DNA from: Magnetococcus sp. PR-3
GTDB taxonomy: Bacteria > Pseudomonadota > Magnetococcia > Magnetococcales > Magnetococcaceae
Assembly (NCBI RefSeq): GCF_036689865.1
Contig: NZ_JBAHUQ010000001.1
Span: 310,001 to 374,000, forward strand
Direction of reading: 5' to 3'
DNA: 64,000 nucleotides
Position numbers and translations under genes: made by a program. Positions 23,789 through 33,317 of the stretch are shown here, in pieces. The stretch's first letter is position 1. Each line of letters starts with the position of its first letter. Below the pieces are notes generated by a model, which was given only the letters and a program-made list of their open reading frames with translations, made no database searches and was not told the DNA's origin.

Positions 23789-24874
23789 ATGCAAGCGTTT
23801 TTATTGGTGAAGCTCAACCATATCGGTGACACGCTGATCCTGACCCCAACCATCCGTTTTTTAAAATCGCGCTACCCAGATTGCGCCATTGATGTGGTGG
23901 TACGGCGTCAATGTGAGGGGGTTTTGCAAAATAATCCGGATATACGGCATTTGATTGCCGTGGCCAGCCCGGATCGTAACAACCGACGTTTAAGCCAAGT
24001 GATTTCTGAACATCTTGCGCTGCTCAAAATTCTCTTCACCAATCGCTATGATTATGCCTTTGACCTGTCCAACTCCGACCGGGCAAAAGTCTATCTTTTT
24101 CTGTCCGGTGCACGTGTACGTGGTGTTAATCAGTGGCGAAATGAGATGGGCTGGAAACGCAAACTGCTCAATGCTTTTTCTGATTTTGCCTGGGCCAGAG
24201 AACATCAGGTTTTGAAGGACTTTAATACCGTCACAGAGATTATGTCTATTGAAGGCAAGCCTGGCCCGCTGCAGATCAATACCGACATTGATCGCCCTGC
24301 CCTCGAGCAAAAGCTACCGGATTTTCCCTGGCAACACCCCTATGTGGTCATCCACCCCACCAGCCGTTGGCGCTTTAAGCAGTGGATTCCTGAACGCTGG
24401 GCGGAGGTCGCGGACCGGTTATCTACCGAACAGGGTTTGCAGGTGGTCTTCTCCATTGGACCAGGCGAGCAGGAGCATAAGGATCTACTGGCCATCACCC
24501 AACACTGCCAACAGCAGCATCACACCATACTTGGTGTGTTGCACCTACGCGAACTGGCTTACGTTATGGAGCGTGCTCAACTGTTCATGGGGGTAGATAC
24601 AGTGGCCATGCATATGGCTGCTGCGGTACAAGCACCTACGGTTGCCCTGTTTGGCCCCAGTTCTGAATGGAGCTGGTCCCCTTGGCAGACCCCACACCGC
24701 TTGGCCTTAGGCCCTTGTAGTTGCAAAAAAACCCGTCAGTTTATCTGCGATAAGAGCAAGCCCTACCCATGTATGGAAGCGATACAGGTCAGTGAGGTTC
24801 TGGAACTTGCCACAACCGTACAGTCTGAGACGGTTGTGCCGGAAGCACAAGAGAGCGCAGACCATGCCCAATAA
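23789..24874 (+). CDS. Glycosyltransferase family 9 (ADP-heptose:LPS heptosyltransferase-like)
   Basis: This 361-residue GT9 protein starts at an ATG with AAGG 9 bases upstream. The N-terminal LVKLNHIGDTLILTPT and the C-terminal nucleotide-binding segment FMGVDTVAMHMAAAVQAPTVALFG are the two GT9 hallmarks, and HPTSRWRFKQW marks the middle hinge. GT9 enzymes add heptose from ADP-heptose to the LPS inner core on the cytoplasmic face of the inner membrane. The following GT4 gene overlaps it by 11 bases, so the two form a small operon for lipopolysaccharide core assembly. The exact acceptor cannot be deduced. Confidence 0.9.
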   Translation: MQAFLLVKLNHIGDTLILTPTIRFLKSRYPDCAIDVVVRRQCEGVLQNNPDIRHLIAVASPDRNNRRLSQVISEHLALLKILFTNRYDYAFDLSNSDRAKVYLFLSGARVRGVNQWRNEMGWKRKLLNAFSDFAWAREHQVLKDFNTVTEIMSIEGKPGPLQINTDIDRPALEQKLPDFPWQHPYVVIHPTSRWRFKQWIPERWAEVADRLSTEQGLQVVFSIGPGEQEHKDLLAITQHCQQQHHTILGVLHLRELAYVMERAQLFMGVDTVAMHMAAAVQAPTVALFGPSSEWSWSPWQTPHRLALGPCSCKKTRQFICDKSKPYPCMEAIQVSEVLELATTVQSETVVPEAQESADHAQ

Positions 24875-25952
24875 CACCTGCCTGCTTTTTATTCAACAAC
24901 GCCCCAATAAAGGGGGGGCACAAACCTGTTTGGCACGCCTGTTAGGGCAACCCCGCCTACAAGCACGCAACCCGATTGTGGTCACCGCTTCTACCGGGTG
25001 GTTTACCGAACAGTGTGACCGAATGGGGGTCACCCATTTTCAAGTGCCTTTTCCCCGCTCCCGCGCCCTAAAAGGGCGGCTGTGGCAAAACCGACAGTTT
25101 GCCCGCACAGTTCACCAAGCACTGCAGCAGAAGCAGCGACACCCCCTATGGGTGCATGGCAATGATCATTGGGAAGGGCTGCTCACCCAAGCAACCGCCA
25201 AACAGTGCCACGCCAAAAGTGCGCTGTTTCTCCGCTCTCCAGGCATGACCCAGCGTGACTACGTTAAATATCACTGCCAATGGCCTGATCTTGTCTCTGT
25301 GGTTGGGGATGAACTTCATGCACGGGCATGCGGTTGGGACCAGAACCGGCCCTTTGCCCTTATCCATGATGGCATTGACCCCGTTGAGTTCCTACCCCTT
25401 AAAGCCAAAGCCCCTGCGTTCCCTAAACGTATTCTGGTCATTGGTTCTCACCTGGACTGGAAGGGATGGGCAGACCTGACAGATGCGGTCTTTCAGCTGG
25501 AGCAGAACGGCTTGGATCCCACGGTTGAGTTTCACTTTACCGGCCATGCACCAGATCCAGCCAGTAACGACCTAAAACTTGAGAGACACCAAGAAAAACG
25601 TTTTCAATTCTTAGGCTTTACCGATGCCTTCCAAGAACGCGTGTTGCGCTATGATCTGGTGATTAATCCATCCAGGCAGGAGAGCTTTGGCATGGCCGCA
25701 CTGGAGGTCATTGCGGCAGGGGTACCACTGTTGAGTAGCCGAAGTGGTATTATTGAACAGGTGATCGAGGATGAACGGTTTTTGTTCAAAACCCATGATA
25801 GTCAGGATTTTGCGCGAGCACTGCGCCAGTTAATGGAGAACTGGCCAGCATGGGAGAGCGACTGGAAAGCAGCCCAAGCACGGATACTGGCACGCTTTAG
25901 TGTCGATCAAACTGTCGACAAGCTATTAAAAGCGTACCAATCCTTTGAATAA
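24864..25952 (+). CDS. Glycosyltransferase family 4
   Basis: The protein has 362 residues. The ATG at 24864, preceded by GAGAG, is preferred over an in-frame ATG 24 codons earlier that lies deep inside the preceding gene. The N-terminus (FIQQRPNKGGAQT) and the C-terminal NPSRQESFGMAALEVIAAGVP, with the acidic E-x7-E pattern, identify a GT-B fold retaining GT4 transferase, probably acting on LPS core or O-antigen. It ends 19 bases before the convergent methyltransferase gene. Confidence 0.88.
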   Translation: MPNNTCLLFIQQRPNKGGAQTCLARLLGQPRLQARNPIVVTASTGWFTEQCDRMGVTHFQVPFPRSRALKGRLWQNRQFARTVHQALQQKQRHPLWVHGNDHWEGLLTQATAKQCHAKSALFLRSPGMTQRDYVKYHCQWPDLVSVVGDELHARACGWDQNRPFALIHDGIDPVEFLPLKAKAPAFPKRILVIGSHLDWKGWADLTDAVFQLEQNGLDPTVEFHFTGHAPDPASNDLKLERHQEKRFQFLGFTDAFQERVLRYDLVINPSRQESFGMAALEVIAAGVPLLSSRSGIIEQVIEDERFLFKTHDSQDFARALRQLMENWPAWESDWKAAQARILARFSVDQTVDKLLKAYQSFE

Positions 25953-25971
25953 ACAGGGGAACAGGCAGCCG

Positions 25972-26601
25972 CTAAACACGACGTGCCACAACATAGAGAT
26001 CATCCCCACCCCAGTAGCGACCCAGCAACAGGTTGCGCAGTCCATAGATCACTTTCCGCTTTAATGAGAACACACGATCGGTGTGCTCACCATGGGAAAC
26101 AACCTCCCATCCGTTACGCTGAAGTAATTTACTCAATGCGGAAACCGGATATGGACGTACATGGGTGGGATCACGCCAAAAGTCGCCAGATGCCCGGCGT
26201 AGGTTGGCCATATTGGGGGTAATCAGCACCAAAACCCCACCTTCCGAGGTGACCCCATGGAGCAACCCCAACATCCGATCCACCTGTTCAGGAAGAAAAT
26301 GTTCCACAATGTGGGATGCCATACATCCGTCAAAGGCCGGGCCGGTATGGTTGGCAAGACGCTCAAACAGATCGCCTTGTTCAATCGGCAGATCACGGGC
26401 CTGCATGCTTTTACACAGCTCTTTATCCAGCTCCAACCCCTGAGCAGGAATGTTTGCCGCCACCATCTCTTCTAGGAAAAAACCCTGCCCTGAGGCAACC
26501 TCCAAAACATTTTTACAGTTCTGAAAATGTGGGATAAAGGGTTTGAAGTAGCGCTGAGCAACTTCACGATCTCGGTGATCTGGAATGTGCATGTCTGCCA
26601 T
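25972..26601 (-). CDS. Class I SAM-dependent methyltransferase of the O-antigen type
   Basis: The protein has 209 residues; an ATG at 26592 (AGGA 10 bases ahead) may be the true start instead of 26601. SAM motif I is EVASGQGFF (about residue 35), the acidic adenosine contact is in LELD, and MASHIVEHF with FWRDPTHVRPYP is the pattern often seen in O-antigen and lipopolysaccharide methyltransferases. It probably methylates a sugar of the surface glycan. It is the last gene of the minus-strand run but is separated from the next gene upstream by 287 bp with no recognisable content. Confidence 0.83.
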   Translation of the reverse strand: MADMHIPDHRDREVAQRYFKPFIPHFQNCKNVLEVASGQGFFLEEMVAANIPAQGLELDKELCKSMQARDLPIEQGDLFERLANHTGPAFDGCMASHIVEHFLPEQVDRMLGLLHGVTSEGGVLVLITPNMANLRRASGDFWRDPTHVRPYPVSALSKLLQRNGWEVVSHGEHTDRVFSLKRKVIYGLRNLLLGRYWGGDDLYVVARRV

Positions 26602-26888
26602 ATCCTGGATGATGTTTGGCGGGTAAAGTGCGCTTAACAGGTAGAACAGCCGCGCTTATTCAAAGCAGGTCAGCGCAGAAGCACCTCCCCCACATGGACC
26701 ACGCTTTAAGCTGACGAAAGCAACTATAGAGCATCACTTGCGCCCTAAGCAAGGCATGAGCATCACCCCATCCAACCCACACGGGTGGCATAGATGGGGC
26801 TAAACCACAAGGCCAACCCACACAAACCGTATGCACGATTGCTCTGCACAACGTCAGCGCACGTTACCCCTTAATCGCAAAGGGCGTC

Positions 26889-27995
26889 TTAGCTTTTGTC
26901 GAAGCGGCTTTCCAGCTTCTCTGATTTATCCGAACGTTTTACAAAGGCCATCATAACATGCACGGTGTGCAGATCTTCCAGGGTAACATCGGGCCGGGTG
27001 CGATGAATATCTTCCAGAACTTCATTCAAATCGACATCCGCATAGCGCTGTAACTCAGCCGGGACAACAGGGGTACGCCCATCGTTGGATGCTTCACTGG
27101 GGTAGAGCCGCTCTGCACCCGCCAAAGAGAGACCATGCTTTTGAGCCGCCGCCACATAATCTGCCACCGTTGGGCGTCGGGCATCTTCATGGAAGTAGTC
27201 ATACTTATTTAACATGTCGTCGGCATGCTCTGGGTAGTGTTCACGGAAGTAGCGTTCCAGCTCTTCACGATCAAGCCGCTGACACGCGTAGGGGAAATCA
27301 CCATAAATGGTGGTGGAGTTGGCCGGAAACCACCAATAATCCGCCAAGAAAAAGAACACCCCATCTTCTTCTAACAACTCACTGACCTTGCCAAACAGGC
27401 GGTCATAATCGAAGTAACAGATGGCATTAAAGGCGGTGATCAGATCATACTGCTCTTTCTGATCATACAGATCCCCCACCACAAACTCATCAATACCCGG
27501 CATCCGTCGTAAGCGCAGGTTCCATACCGATGAGTGGAAGTTGGTGTGGTAACCATATTTATTGATATTTTTACGGAACACATGCCACTTGGCCGGAACC
27601 GGCAACCATTTGGAAATAGCCACATCAAAACGGTATTTCAAATGGTAGAGCACATGTAACCAAGCCGGAAATACACCACGATAATCGACAATATCAATAC
27701 AGCTACTGGTACGCACTTTACCTTCGGCGCGCAACAAGCTGGAGACCACCCCTTCGGCCCCCCCCAGATCCAAACTACGTTTGTATTTGCGGCCTTGCCA
27801 CAAACCCAAACGTGTTAACAGATCGGCCATCATTCCATAGGTGAACATATCCTGAAAAGTCAGCGGAAAGTTGACCCGTTTTTTGCCACGGGTTGCACTA
27901 CAGCTGGTCTTAAACCGCCAATTGCGCCGGTGCCCTTCACGGTACCCAGAAATGAACGGAATTTTACGCCCGCCAGAAGTGGTAAAATGGTCCAT
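26889..27995 (-). CDS. SAM-dependent methyltransferase-domain protein of unknown substrate
   Basis: The protein has 368 residues from an ATG with GGAGAAC about 10 bases upstream. The glycine-rich SAM motif SLDLGGAEGVVSSLL lies at about residue 73, and a later segment YDLITAFNAICYFDY plus ELLEEDGVFFFLADYWW fits class I motifs II-III. The N-terminal 60 and C-terminal 110 residues do not match anything I recognise. It follows the surface-polysaccharide protein and radical SAM genes with a 52-bp gap, so it probably modifies the same glycan or nonulosonic acid. Confidence 0.75.
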   Translation of the reverse strand: MDHFTTSGGRKIPFISGYREGHRRNWRFKTSCSATRGKKRVNFPLTFQDMFTYGMMADLLTRLGLWQGRKYKRSLDLGGAEGVVSSLLRAEGKVRTSSCIDIVDYRGVFPAWLHVLYHLKYRFDVAISKWLPVPAKWHVFRKNINKYGYHTNFHSSVWNLRLRRMPGIDEFVVGDLYDQKEQYDLITAFNAICYFDYDRLFGKVSELLEEDGVFFFLADYWWFPANSTTIYGDFPYACQRLDREELERYFREHYPEHADDMLNKYDYFHEDARRPTVADYVAAAQKHGLSLAGAERLYPSEASNDGRTPVVPAELQRYADVDLNEVLEDIHRTRPDVTLEDLHTVHVMMAFVKRSDKSEKLESRFDKS

Positions 27996-28047
27996 AATCG
28001 TAAGTTCTCCGATGAAGAATAGATACGCTAACCATACGGTTTAATCG

Positions 28048-29382
28048 TTACAGCTCATCCAACAGCTGCTTGGCCTGTTTGACGTCAGATGGACGAATGG
28101 TTTTGGTGTGCGTTAACCAGCGTTGATGGTAGGCACTGCGTTTAAACAAACGCTTAATGGACAACAAATAGTCATGCGCATAGTGGTGGTTAAACAGGTT
28201 TTTAAGCTGCAACTTCCACCCACGGCTCCGATCCCTAGAGGTCAGTTGTGACCAATCAGGCTCAGGAGCACCCTGTAAGGTTTGGGCAATAAGGTCGGCA
28301 ATTTTCTCGGTTGAATCCCCATCCAAGTTACCACACCACTCCTTCAAGTGGGCATGTCGCTCACCCTCGAAGTTGGCTTGGGCCCCGTCGACCATTTGTG
28401 CCTCGGTCATCGCCACCACATCATCCAGATCTTCACAGATACAGTCCATCTGGGCATGTTCGTCACTATAGAACATGGGGTGGCGGTCAAACACCAGGGT
28501 CATGGTGGGTCGGTTTACCACCCAGCTCTCCAAGCCTGTGGTGCACTTTTCACAGGTCATCACCAAGTCGGAACGGTGAATCAACGCAGCAATGGGAGAG
28601 TCAGGATCAAACGAGACCCGCTTGGCCACATCAGCAGGCAGAGCCGCCAGAAAGTCGAGATAAAATTGTAAATCTTCTCGGGGGTGGGGGCGTAAAATAA
28701 GCCGAAATTTGCCGGATTCCGCCAACCGCTTAAGATAGGCCATCGCTTTGGCACGACTGGCGTGGTTACCGTTGATAATGGACCAGTAATCTTTGTAATA
28801 ACTGATCTTATCTTTCCAATTTGCAAACAGGGCATCCCCAGCTTCTGGGGGCATATCCGCATATTTGGCGTAGACAAAGCGGGTACAGAACAGAACCAGA
28901 GGCTGCTCGCCCTCGGGTGGCGGGGCGGTTTCATAAATATTAACCCAGGGCTCAAAGCACAGGTCAAAGCGCGGCACACCCACCACCTCTAACCGGGTTG
29001 TTTCACCAAAACCACTCTCTTCCAGCGCCTGTTTAAAGGCTTTGTGCCAACAGAAGAAGATATCCATATGGGCATTGCTATGAAAGCGCCCAGCATTGTA
29101 GGCCATCTCTTCTTTGTCGTACATCAAGCCTTCATTGGGCAAAACCCCAACCTTAACGCCCATCTGCGACATACGCTGTGAAAAATCCGCCAAATGACTG
29201 GCCACCAAATGATTAAAGACAATCATATGGGGCTTAAAGGCGGACAGCGAAGCACGGAACGCTTCCAAGGGCTGTAAATAACAGTCGATACCCTGTTTTT
29301 TCAGGTGCTGAGCAATCAACGCCAGTGAATTCAGGTCTCGTTTACGGTCATCTACGAGTAAAACAACACGTTTATTAGTCAT
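28048..29382 (-). CDS. Predicted surface carbohydrate biosynthesis protein (GT-B / capsule-transferase-like)
   Basis: The protein has 444 residues, and its ATG overlaps the radical SAM stop by four bases (ATGA). No experimentally known homologue is recognised. The C-terminal half has FRLILRPHPRED and a later CEKCTTGLESWVVNRPT, which resemble the nucleotide-binding half of capsule Kdo-transferases and CDP-glycerol glycerophosphotransferases. TIGRFAM-type 'surface carbohydrate biosynthesis protein' is the best label. A role as a transferase of the nonulosonic acid or a related residue is inferred from its position behind the amidotransferase and CMP-transferase genes. Confidence 0.7.
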   Translation of the reverse strand: MTNKRVVLLVDDRKRDLNSLALIAQHLKKQGIDCYLQPLEAFRASLSAFKPHMIVFNHLVASHLADFSQRMSQMGVKVGVLPNEGLMYDKEEMAYNAGRFHSNAHMDIFFCWHKAFKQALEESGFGETTRLEVVGVPRFDLCFEPWVNIYETAPPPEGEQPLVLFCTRFVYAKYADMPPEAGDALFANWKDKISYYKDYWSIINGNHASRAKAMAYLKRLAESGKFRLILRPHPREDLQFYLDFLAALPADVAKRVSFDPDSPIAALIHRSDLVMTCEKCTTGLESWVVNRPTMTLVFDRHPMFYSDEHAQMDCICEDLDDVVAMTEAQMVDGAQANFEGERHAHLKEWCGNLDGDSTEKIADLIAQTLQGAPEPDWSQLTSRDRSRGWKLQLKNLFNHHYAHDYLLSIKRLFKRSAYHQRWLTHTKTIRPSDVKQAKQLLDEL

Positions 29383-30335
29383 CGGATCATGGGATGTTTG
29401 CTGAGCTCAGGATTGAGCGGTTCAACCTCACTGTTATCACCGGTCACACAGTTACGGCACAGATTGGGGCTCCAATCATCTTCCAGATGCTGACGACGGA
29501 TCTCTTGCATGCGCGGACTGTTCCAGGCCTCCAGCATAGACATACTGGATAGATCTTCTGTGGTCAGCAGGTTCTGATAATCATTGCAGCAAACCCGCAT
29601 ATACCCTTCGTAAGAGATGGAGATACGGTTAAAGGGTAAGGCACAGTGGGGATCAAAAGTTGCGATGGGTAGTTCAGGATTTTGTCCCGAGACATTCACC
29701 GCAGTGATCAGATAAAAATCATCGACATATGCGCCGATGGTCTCTTTTAACTGGGTAAAGCTAGGGCGGCTCTCATCGGTGGCAACAAAAGAGATAAACA
29801 GCTTAAGATCGAGCTTATTCTCTTTGCGGTAGCCATCCACAAAGCGGATGGTCTCCAACACCCGGTCAAAATGATCTTCACCATGAACCGCTTGATAGAC
29901 CTCACGGGTACCACCATTGACTGAAAATTTAATCGAGTCCAGCCCCGCATCAATAATACGTTTGATCCGGTCATGCCCTGCACCAGTACCATTGGTGGTG
30001 GTGTAGATATATTCATACCCAATACGCTTGGCCTCTGAGACAAACTGCTCAAGCTCTTTGCACAACAAAGGTTCAGCACCGGCGTAGAGCCCAATTTCAC
30101 GAGAGCCCGTCTGATAGGCCTGTTCAATAAGCCGAACATAGAGATCCAGCGCCATCACCCCTTTTGGACGGGTCATCATACGATGCGCACAAAAGGTACA
30201 GGCATGGTTACAATGGTTGGTAACCTCAATGAGCAGTTCACGGGGAAACTCAGGCTTGACCACAAAGTGGGTCGCTTTTTTAAAAGCCTCAAACCGGTCG
30301 GAAACCTTCTCTTTAATGACCTTGTCCTGGTCCAT
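29379..30335 (-). CDS. Radical SAM enzyme with C-terminal SPASM-like cysteines
   Basis: The protein has 318 residues from an ATG with GGAG 8 bases upstream. Cys42, Cys46 and Cys49 form the CxxxCxxC motif that binds the SAM-cleaving [4Fe-4S] cluster. Conserved radical-SAM segments follow (YAGAEPLL, TTTNGTG, SIKFSVNGGT). The C-terminal VCCNDY and LCRNC indicate a SPASM-like auxiliary cluster. Members in glycan clusters have been tied to deoxy-sugar dehydration or epimerisation, but the reaction here cannot be assigned. It is translationally coupled to the surface carbohydrate protein, and a 662-bp gap separates it from the CMP-sugar transferase gene upstream. Confidence 0.87.
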   Translation of the reverse strand: MDQDKVIKEKVSDRFEAFKKATHFVVKPEFPRELLIEVTNHCNHACTFCAHRMMTRPKGVMALDLYVRLIEQAYQTGSREIGLYAGAEPLLCKELEQFVSEAKRIGYEYIYTTTNGTGAGHDRIKRIIDAGLDSIKFSVNGGTREVYQAVHGEDHFDRVLETIRFVDGYRKENKLDLKLFISFVATDESRPSFTQLKETIGAYVDDFYLITAVNVSGQNPELPIATFDPHCALPFNRISISYEGYMRVCCNDYQNLLTTEDLSSMSMLEAWNSPRMQEIRRQHLEDDWSPNLCRNCVTGDNSEVEPLNPELSKHPMIR

Positions 30336-30997
30336 TTTTCTACTCCACCACAGCCATCTATTACGCAGCTAACGTAGACAGACAGCGGGTTTTTTCTGTC
30401 AATAAATGATGTCTGCCTTAACCAGTTTGTGGTTAAAACGACGTGTTGTTGAAGTCACCCCTGCCTTTACAAGCAAATGGCCACAGTGAGAGGCAATGGC
30501 TCTAAAAGAGAGAAGTAACAGGATCTTACGTAAGAACGACCACCCAAGAGGGGAAAAAGAGGAAAGAACCATCTACGCCCCTGCTGCAGATCGCGCAACA
30601 AAAACGGGAGTGCTCACACATAGAGCCGGACGACCAGGGCTATGGTCCTGAATGCTTAACCCTCAGTATGCGTGGACAGGTAGAATCCTAAAGCCCATCA
30701 ACGCCACGACATATTCCAGCACTTTGATAACCAAAAAAAATACCACCCTACCCCTTAATTTGTCAACTCTCGAGCCACGTCACCAGACCCCAAGAAATAC
30801 TAATCCACCCCAAGTAGAACACCCCCATCAACCAGCCAGCCACACACCGAGTCTAACCGCCCAGACACCAAGCCAGCCGGTTTGCATGAGCCGTAAACCG
30901 CGGTTCAAACAGCCCCCACACAACCGCCATCTCTCAGCGGGCTGGACCAACAGATTCACCCGCCTCCCACTCGGTTAGCCAACCCCCTGCTCAACCA
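30336..30997. other. Long non-coding gap, C- and A-rich on the plus strand from about 30660
   Basis: No convincing gene was found in these 662 bases. The right half is strongly enriched in A and C on the plus strand; open frames there encode only low-complexity Pro/Thr/His-rich peptides without a ribosome binding site. It must contain the 5' signals of the radical SAM operon and the 3' end of the CMP-sugar transferase transcript, but no clear -35/-10 pair or terminator was recognised. Confidence 0.6.
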
Positions 30998-31711
30998 TCA
31001 CACCTTCGGTATGGTATCAGACACCCCTTTTAGCATCTGCTCGGCCATGAACAGATCAAAGGCGTCATCAATATCCACTGAAGCTTCAATGGGCATTATG
31101 TAGGGAATTAAGGGCTGTGCATAGTACGAGCGGGCCTGTTGAAAAGCCTGGACATCCAGCACATGGATCGCCCCATTCGGGCGGTAAGCCGACGGCATTT
31201 GCTGCGATCTTTTACCCACATGCTCAGGAAAAACCGGCACCAAATGCCCAGCCTCATCCACCTGCTGCGCTGCAAATGGGGTATGGGAAAAAGGGGAAAC
31301 ACTCATCAAAAACTGACCATTGCGTTGATCAAACAGCTCATAAGCTTCACGAATATGGGCCGAGGTTCGGAAAGGACAGGTCGGTAATAGGAGCGTAATG
31401 CGCTCATACTGCTCCCCTTGCTCAGCCAACACATCCAGAGCATGCAAAGCTACATCCACAACCCCTGCGGGGTCTTTGGCCAAATGCTCAGGCCGCATAA
31501 ACGGTACATCCAACCCCAAGCCACGGGCGACTCGGGCAACCTCTTCCGATTCAGTGGAGAGAATAATCCGGTCACACACACCACTCTCTTGAGCAGAGGC
31601 ATACGCCCACTGGATTAAGGGCTGGCCACCCAGGTGTCGAATATTCTTCTGTCGAAGACGGGTCGACCCCCCTTTGGCTGGAATAAGACAGAGATTACGC
31701 GGTTTAGACAT
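30998..31711 (-). CDS. CMP-nonulosonic acid cytidylyltransferase (NeuA/PseF family)
   Basis: The protein has 237 residues from the ATG at 31711; a GTG three codons earlier is possible, and neither start has a good Shine-Dalgarno. The N-terminal nucleotide-binding signature IPAKGGSTRLRQKNIR, the LLPTCPFRT segment and the late ASVDIDDAFD identify an acylneuraminate cytidylyltransferase, which activates the nonulosonic acid with CTP. PseF, LegF and NeuA cannot be separated by eye. It follows the amidotransferase gene after a strong terminator, so it may have its own promoter. As the only CMP-transferase seen here, it could serve both synthases in the window. Confidence 0.88.
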   Translation of the reverse strand: MSKPRNLCLIPAKGGSTRLRQKNIRHLGGQPLIQWAYASAQESGVCDRIILSTESEEVARVARGLGLDVPFMRPEHLAKDPAGVVDVALHALDVLAEQGEQYERITLLLPTCPFRTSAHIREAYELFDQRNGQFLMSVSPFSHTPFAAQQVDEAGHLVPVFPEHVGKRSQQMPSAYRPNGAIHVLDVQAFQQARSYYAQPLIPYIMPIEASVDIDDAFDLFMAEQMLKGVSDTIPKV

Positions 31712-31746
31712 AGGACGCACACTTTTGATCAGGAGGATTGGTTCTA

Positions 31747-31797
31747 TAAAAAAAGAGAGGGCGTCTCTCTTGTCACCAACAGAGCGCCCTCTTTTTT
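31747..31797 (-). terminator. Strong hairpin terminator after the amidotransferase gene, T-runs on both strands
   Basis: On the minus strand AGAGGGCG pairs with CGCCCTCT, with an inner CTCT/AGAG extension and a loop of about 10 bases, followed by TCTTTTTTT. On the plus strand the same hairpin is followed by six T, so it can act in both directions. It lies about 26 bases past the stop of the amidotransferase gene. Confidence 0.8.
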
Positions 31798-31822
31798 ACC
31801 ACATGCGATCCATCTGCACGCT

Positions 31823-33121
31823 TTAGATCACGCGGAAGGTGGGAGAGAACTCATCCAACACCGGTACGCCATGCTTAACCGGGGGGTTATCCAGGTTGTA
31901 GTACAGGTGACGGTACCCATCAGAGAAAGTCCGCTGATCGGCCGGTACCTGCTTAACACGGGCGGCTTCTACCTCAGGTGTTGCCGCATGCCGGTGCACA
32001 GCATCCTTAGGTGTCCAGACACCATCTTTGCTCTTTTCCCAAATATCCAGATCCCGCATCGGCTCAATATAGCCGTAGAAATCTTCCACACTCATGCCCA
32101 TGAAATCACAATACATAGGCAGGGTGGACGGGGTGCGTGCATCGTACTCTTTAACCAGTGCCTGCCCCTCTTCACGGGTCATGCGGCCATGGCGGACCTC
32201 CATGCTGGCATCGTCGGTACCCCGACCATAACCAAATTTAAGATACTTCAAGTAGTCATGCACATCGTTGGCATGATCTTCAATTTTGCCATGCAGGTTA
32301 AAGGAGCGCTCTCGTTTATAGGTGATGGTGCCAAAGTCCCAGGTATCGATCATATGCTGGGCATGGTCGGTGGCGTTCCAGTCTACAAAATTACTGATGT
32401 ATAGACCCCGCACACCCACACGGGCAATATCTTCATCACTGGGGTAGATAAAGGGCGCAATATCCTTTTCAGTAATCCCCTCATGACCGATCAGATCTTG
32501 GGGTTCATAACCGCGCATATCGTGCTCTTTACGGGTCCACTTGGTATGCTCAACAAAATCTTCCAGCGTGACCAAGCCGGTAAGCTCAGCAAAACCATGC
32601 TCCCCCAAAAAGACCAAGGGAATGTTGTATTGAACAGCAGCCTGGAACGGATAGGTACGGATACCCGCGTGGTAGTGCCAGGTAATATCCCCTACGGTTT
32701 TAACCATATGCCGTGACAGACGGCGAGCGGCATCCAGACCAATGGTGTAGCGCACCATGTCACAACCCGACTTATGCACCAAATTTTCCAGGTTGCGGTT
32801 ACCTGCTGGCGTATTAAAAGCATGGTTGTAGGTCACCAACAGCGGGTTAAGACCATACTTTTCCTTTAACAACCAGACCTGATAGTGAGAGTCCTTACCG
32901 CCACCCACAGGAATAATACAGTCATGACTGTTACCACGTTCCCGGCGGGTGCGCTTGGCCTCATCCACCAGTTCCAGCAACATCTCTTCCCGCTCATCCC
33001 AGTTTACCTCAAGCTGACCACGGCTCTCATGGTAGCGGCAGCCCGAGCACACCCCTTCTTCATCTAAAATGATGGTGGGCTTGGCATTTTCGGGATACAT
33101 ACAACGGTTACAGTACTTCAT
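31823..33121 (-). CDS. N-acetyl sugar amidotransferase (WbpG/PseA family)
   Basis: The protein has 432 residues. Four cysteines (Cys4, Cys7, Cys25, Cys28) form an N-terminal zinc-type knuckle, and residues 73-78 (GGGKDS) are the PP-loop ATP pyrophosphatase motif. This family converts an N-acetyl group to an acetamidino group using ammonia delivered by a HisH/HisF-type pair, as in Pseudomonas WbpG and Campylobacter PseA. HisH and HisF-like genes lie directly upstream on the same strand, 196 bp away, which strongly supports this reading. The product is probably an acetamidino-bearing surface sugar or nonulosonic acid. A terminator follows the gene. Confidence 0.9.
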   Translation of the reverse strand: MKYCNRCMYPENAKPTIILDEEGVCSGCRYHESRGQLEVNWDEREEMLLELVDEAKRTRRERGNSHDCIIPVGGGKDSHYQVWLLKEKYGLNPLLVTYNHAFNTPAGNRNLENLVHKSGCDMVRYTIGLDAARRLSRHMVKTVGDITWHYHAGIRTYPFQAAVQYNIPLVFLGEHGFAELTGLVTLEDFVEHTKWTRKEHDMRGYEPQDLIGHEGITEKDIAPFIYPSDEDIARVGVRGLYISNFVDWNATDHAQHMIDTWDFGTITYKRERSFNLHGKIEDHANDVHDYLKYLKFGYGRGTDDASMEVRHGRMTREEGQALVKEYDARTPSTLPMYCDFMGMSVEDFYGYIEPMRDLDIWEKSKDGVWTPKDAVHRHAATPEVEAARVKQVPADQRTFSDGYRHLYYNLDNPPVKHGVPVLDEFSPTFRVI

Positions 33122-33317
33122 GAACAGACTCTCTTCCTATGTTCCAGCGATCTTTCTATCGAAGTGAAGAATGCGCAATCTTGACTTCGTATATTTGGCA
33201 AAACATCACCAGCCCAGCCTCCTAAGTTTCTTAAAACCAAGATCCTTAAACAGTAGACAGGCCAAACACCATGATGCGCTTAATCACCCCTACAAATCAG
33301 CCGCTAAGGTTGGTTGC

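Noticed and set aside
26602-26888. Minus-strand open frame of 63 codons between two methyltransferase genes
   Set aside because: It is Trp/Cys-rich, without a ribosome site or homologue-like motifs; chance frame in a spacer.
30652-30978. Plus-strand open frame of 108 codons in the long gap
   Set aside because: It is low-complexity Pro/Thr/His from A/C-rich DNA with no ribosome binding site and no recognisable domain.
31634-32404. Plus-strand open frame of 256 codons
   Set aside because: It lies antisense inside the amidotransferase gene (Cys knuckle, PP-loop), encodes a low-quality His/Ile-rich peptide and has no family motifs.
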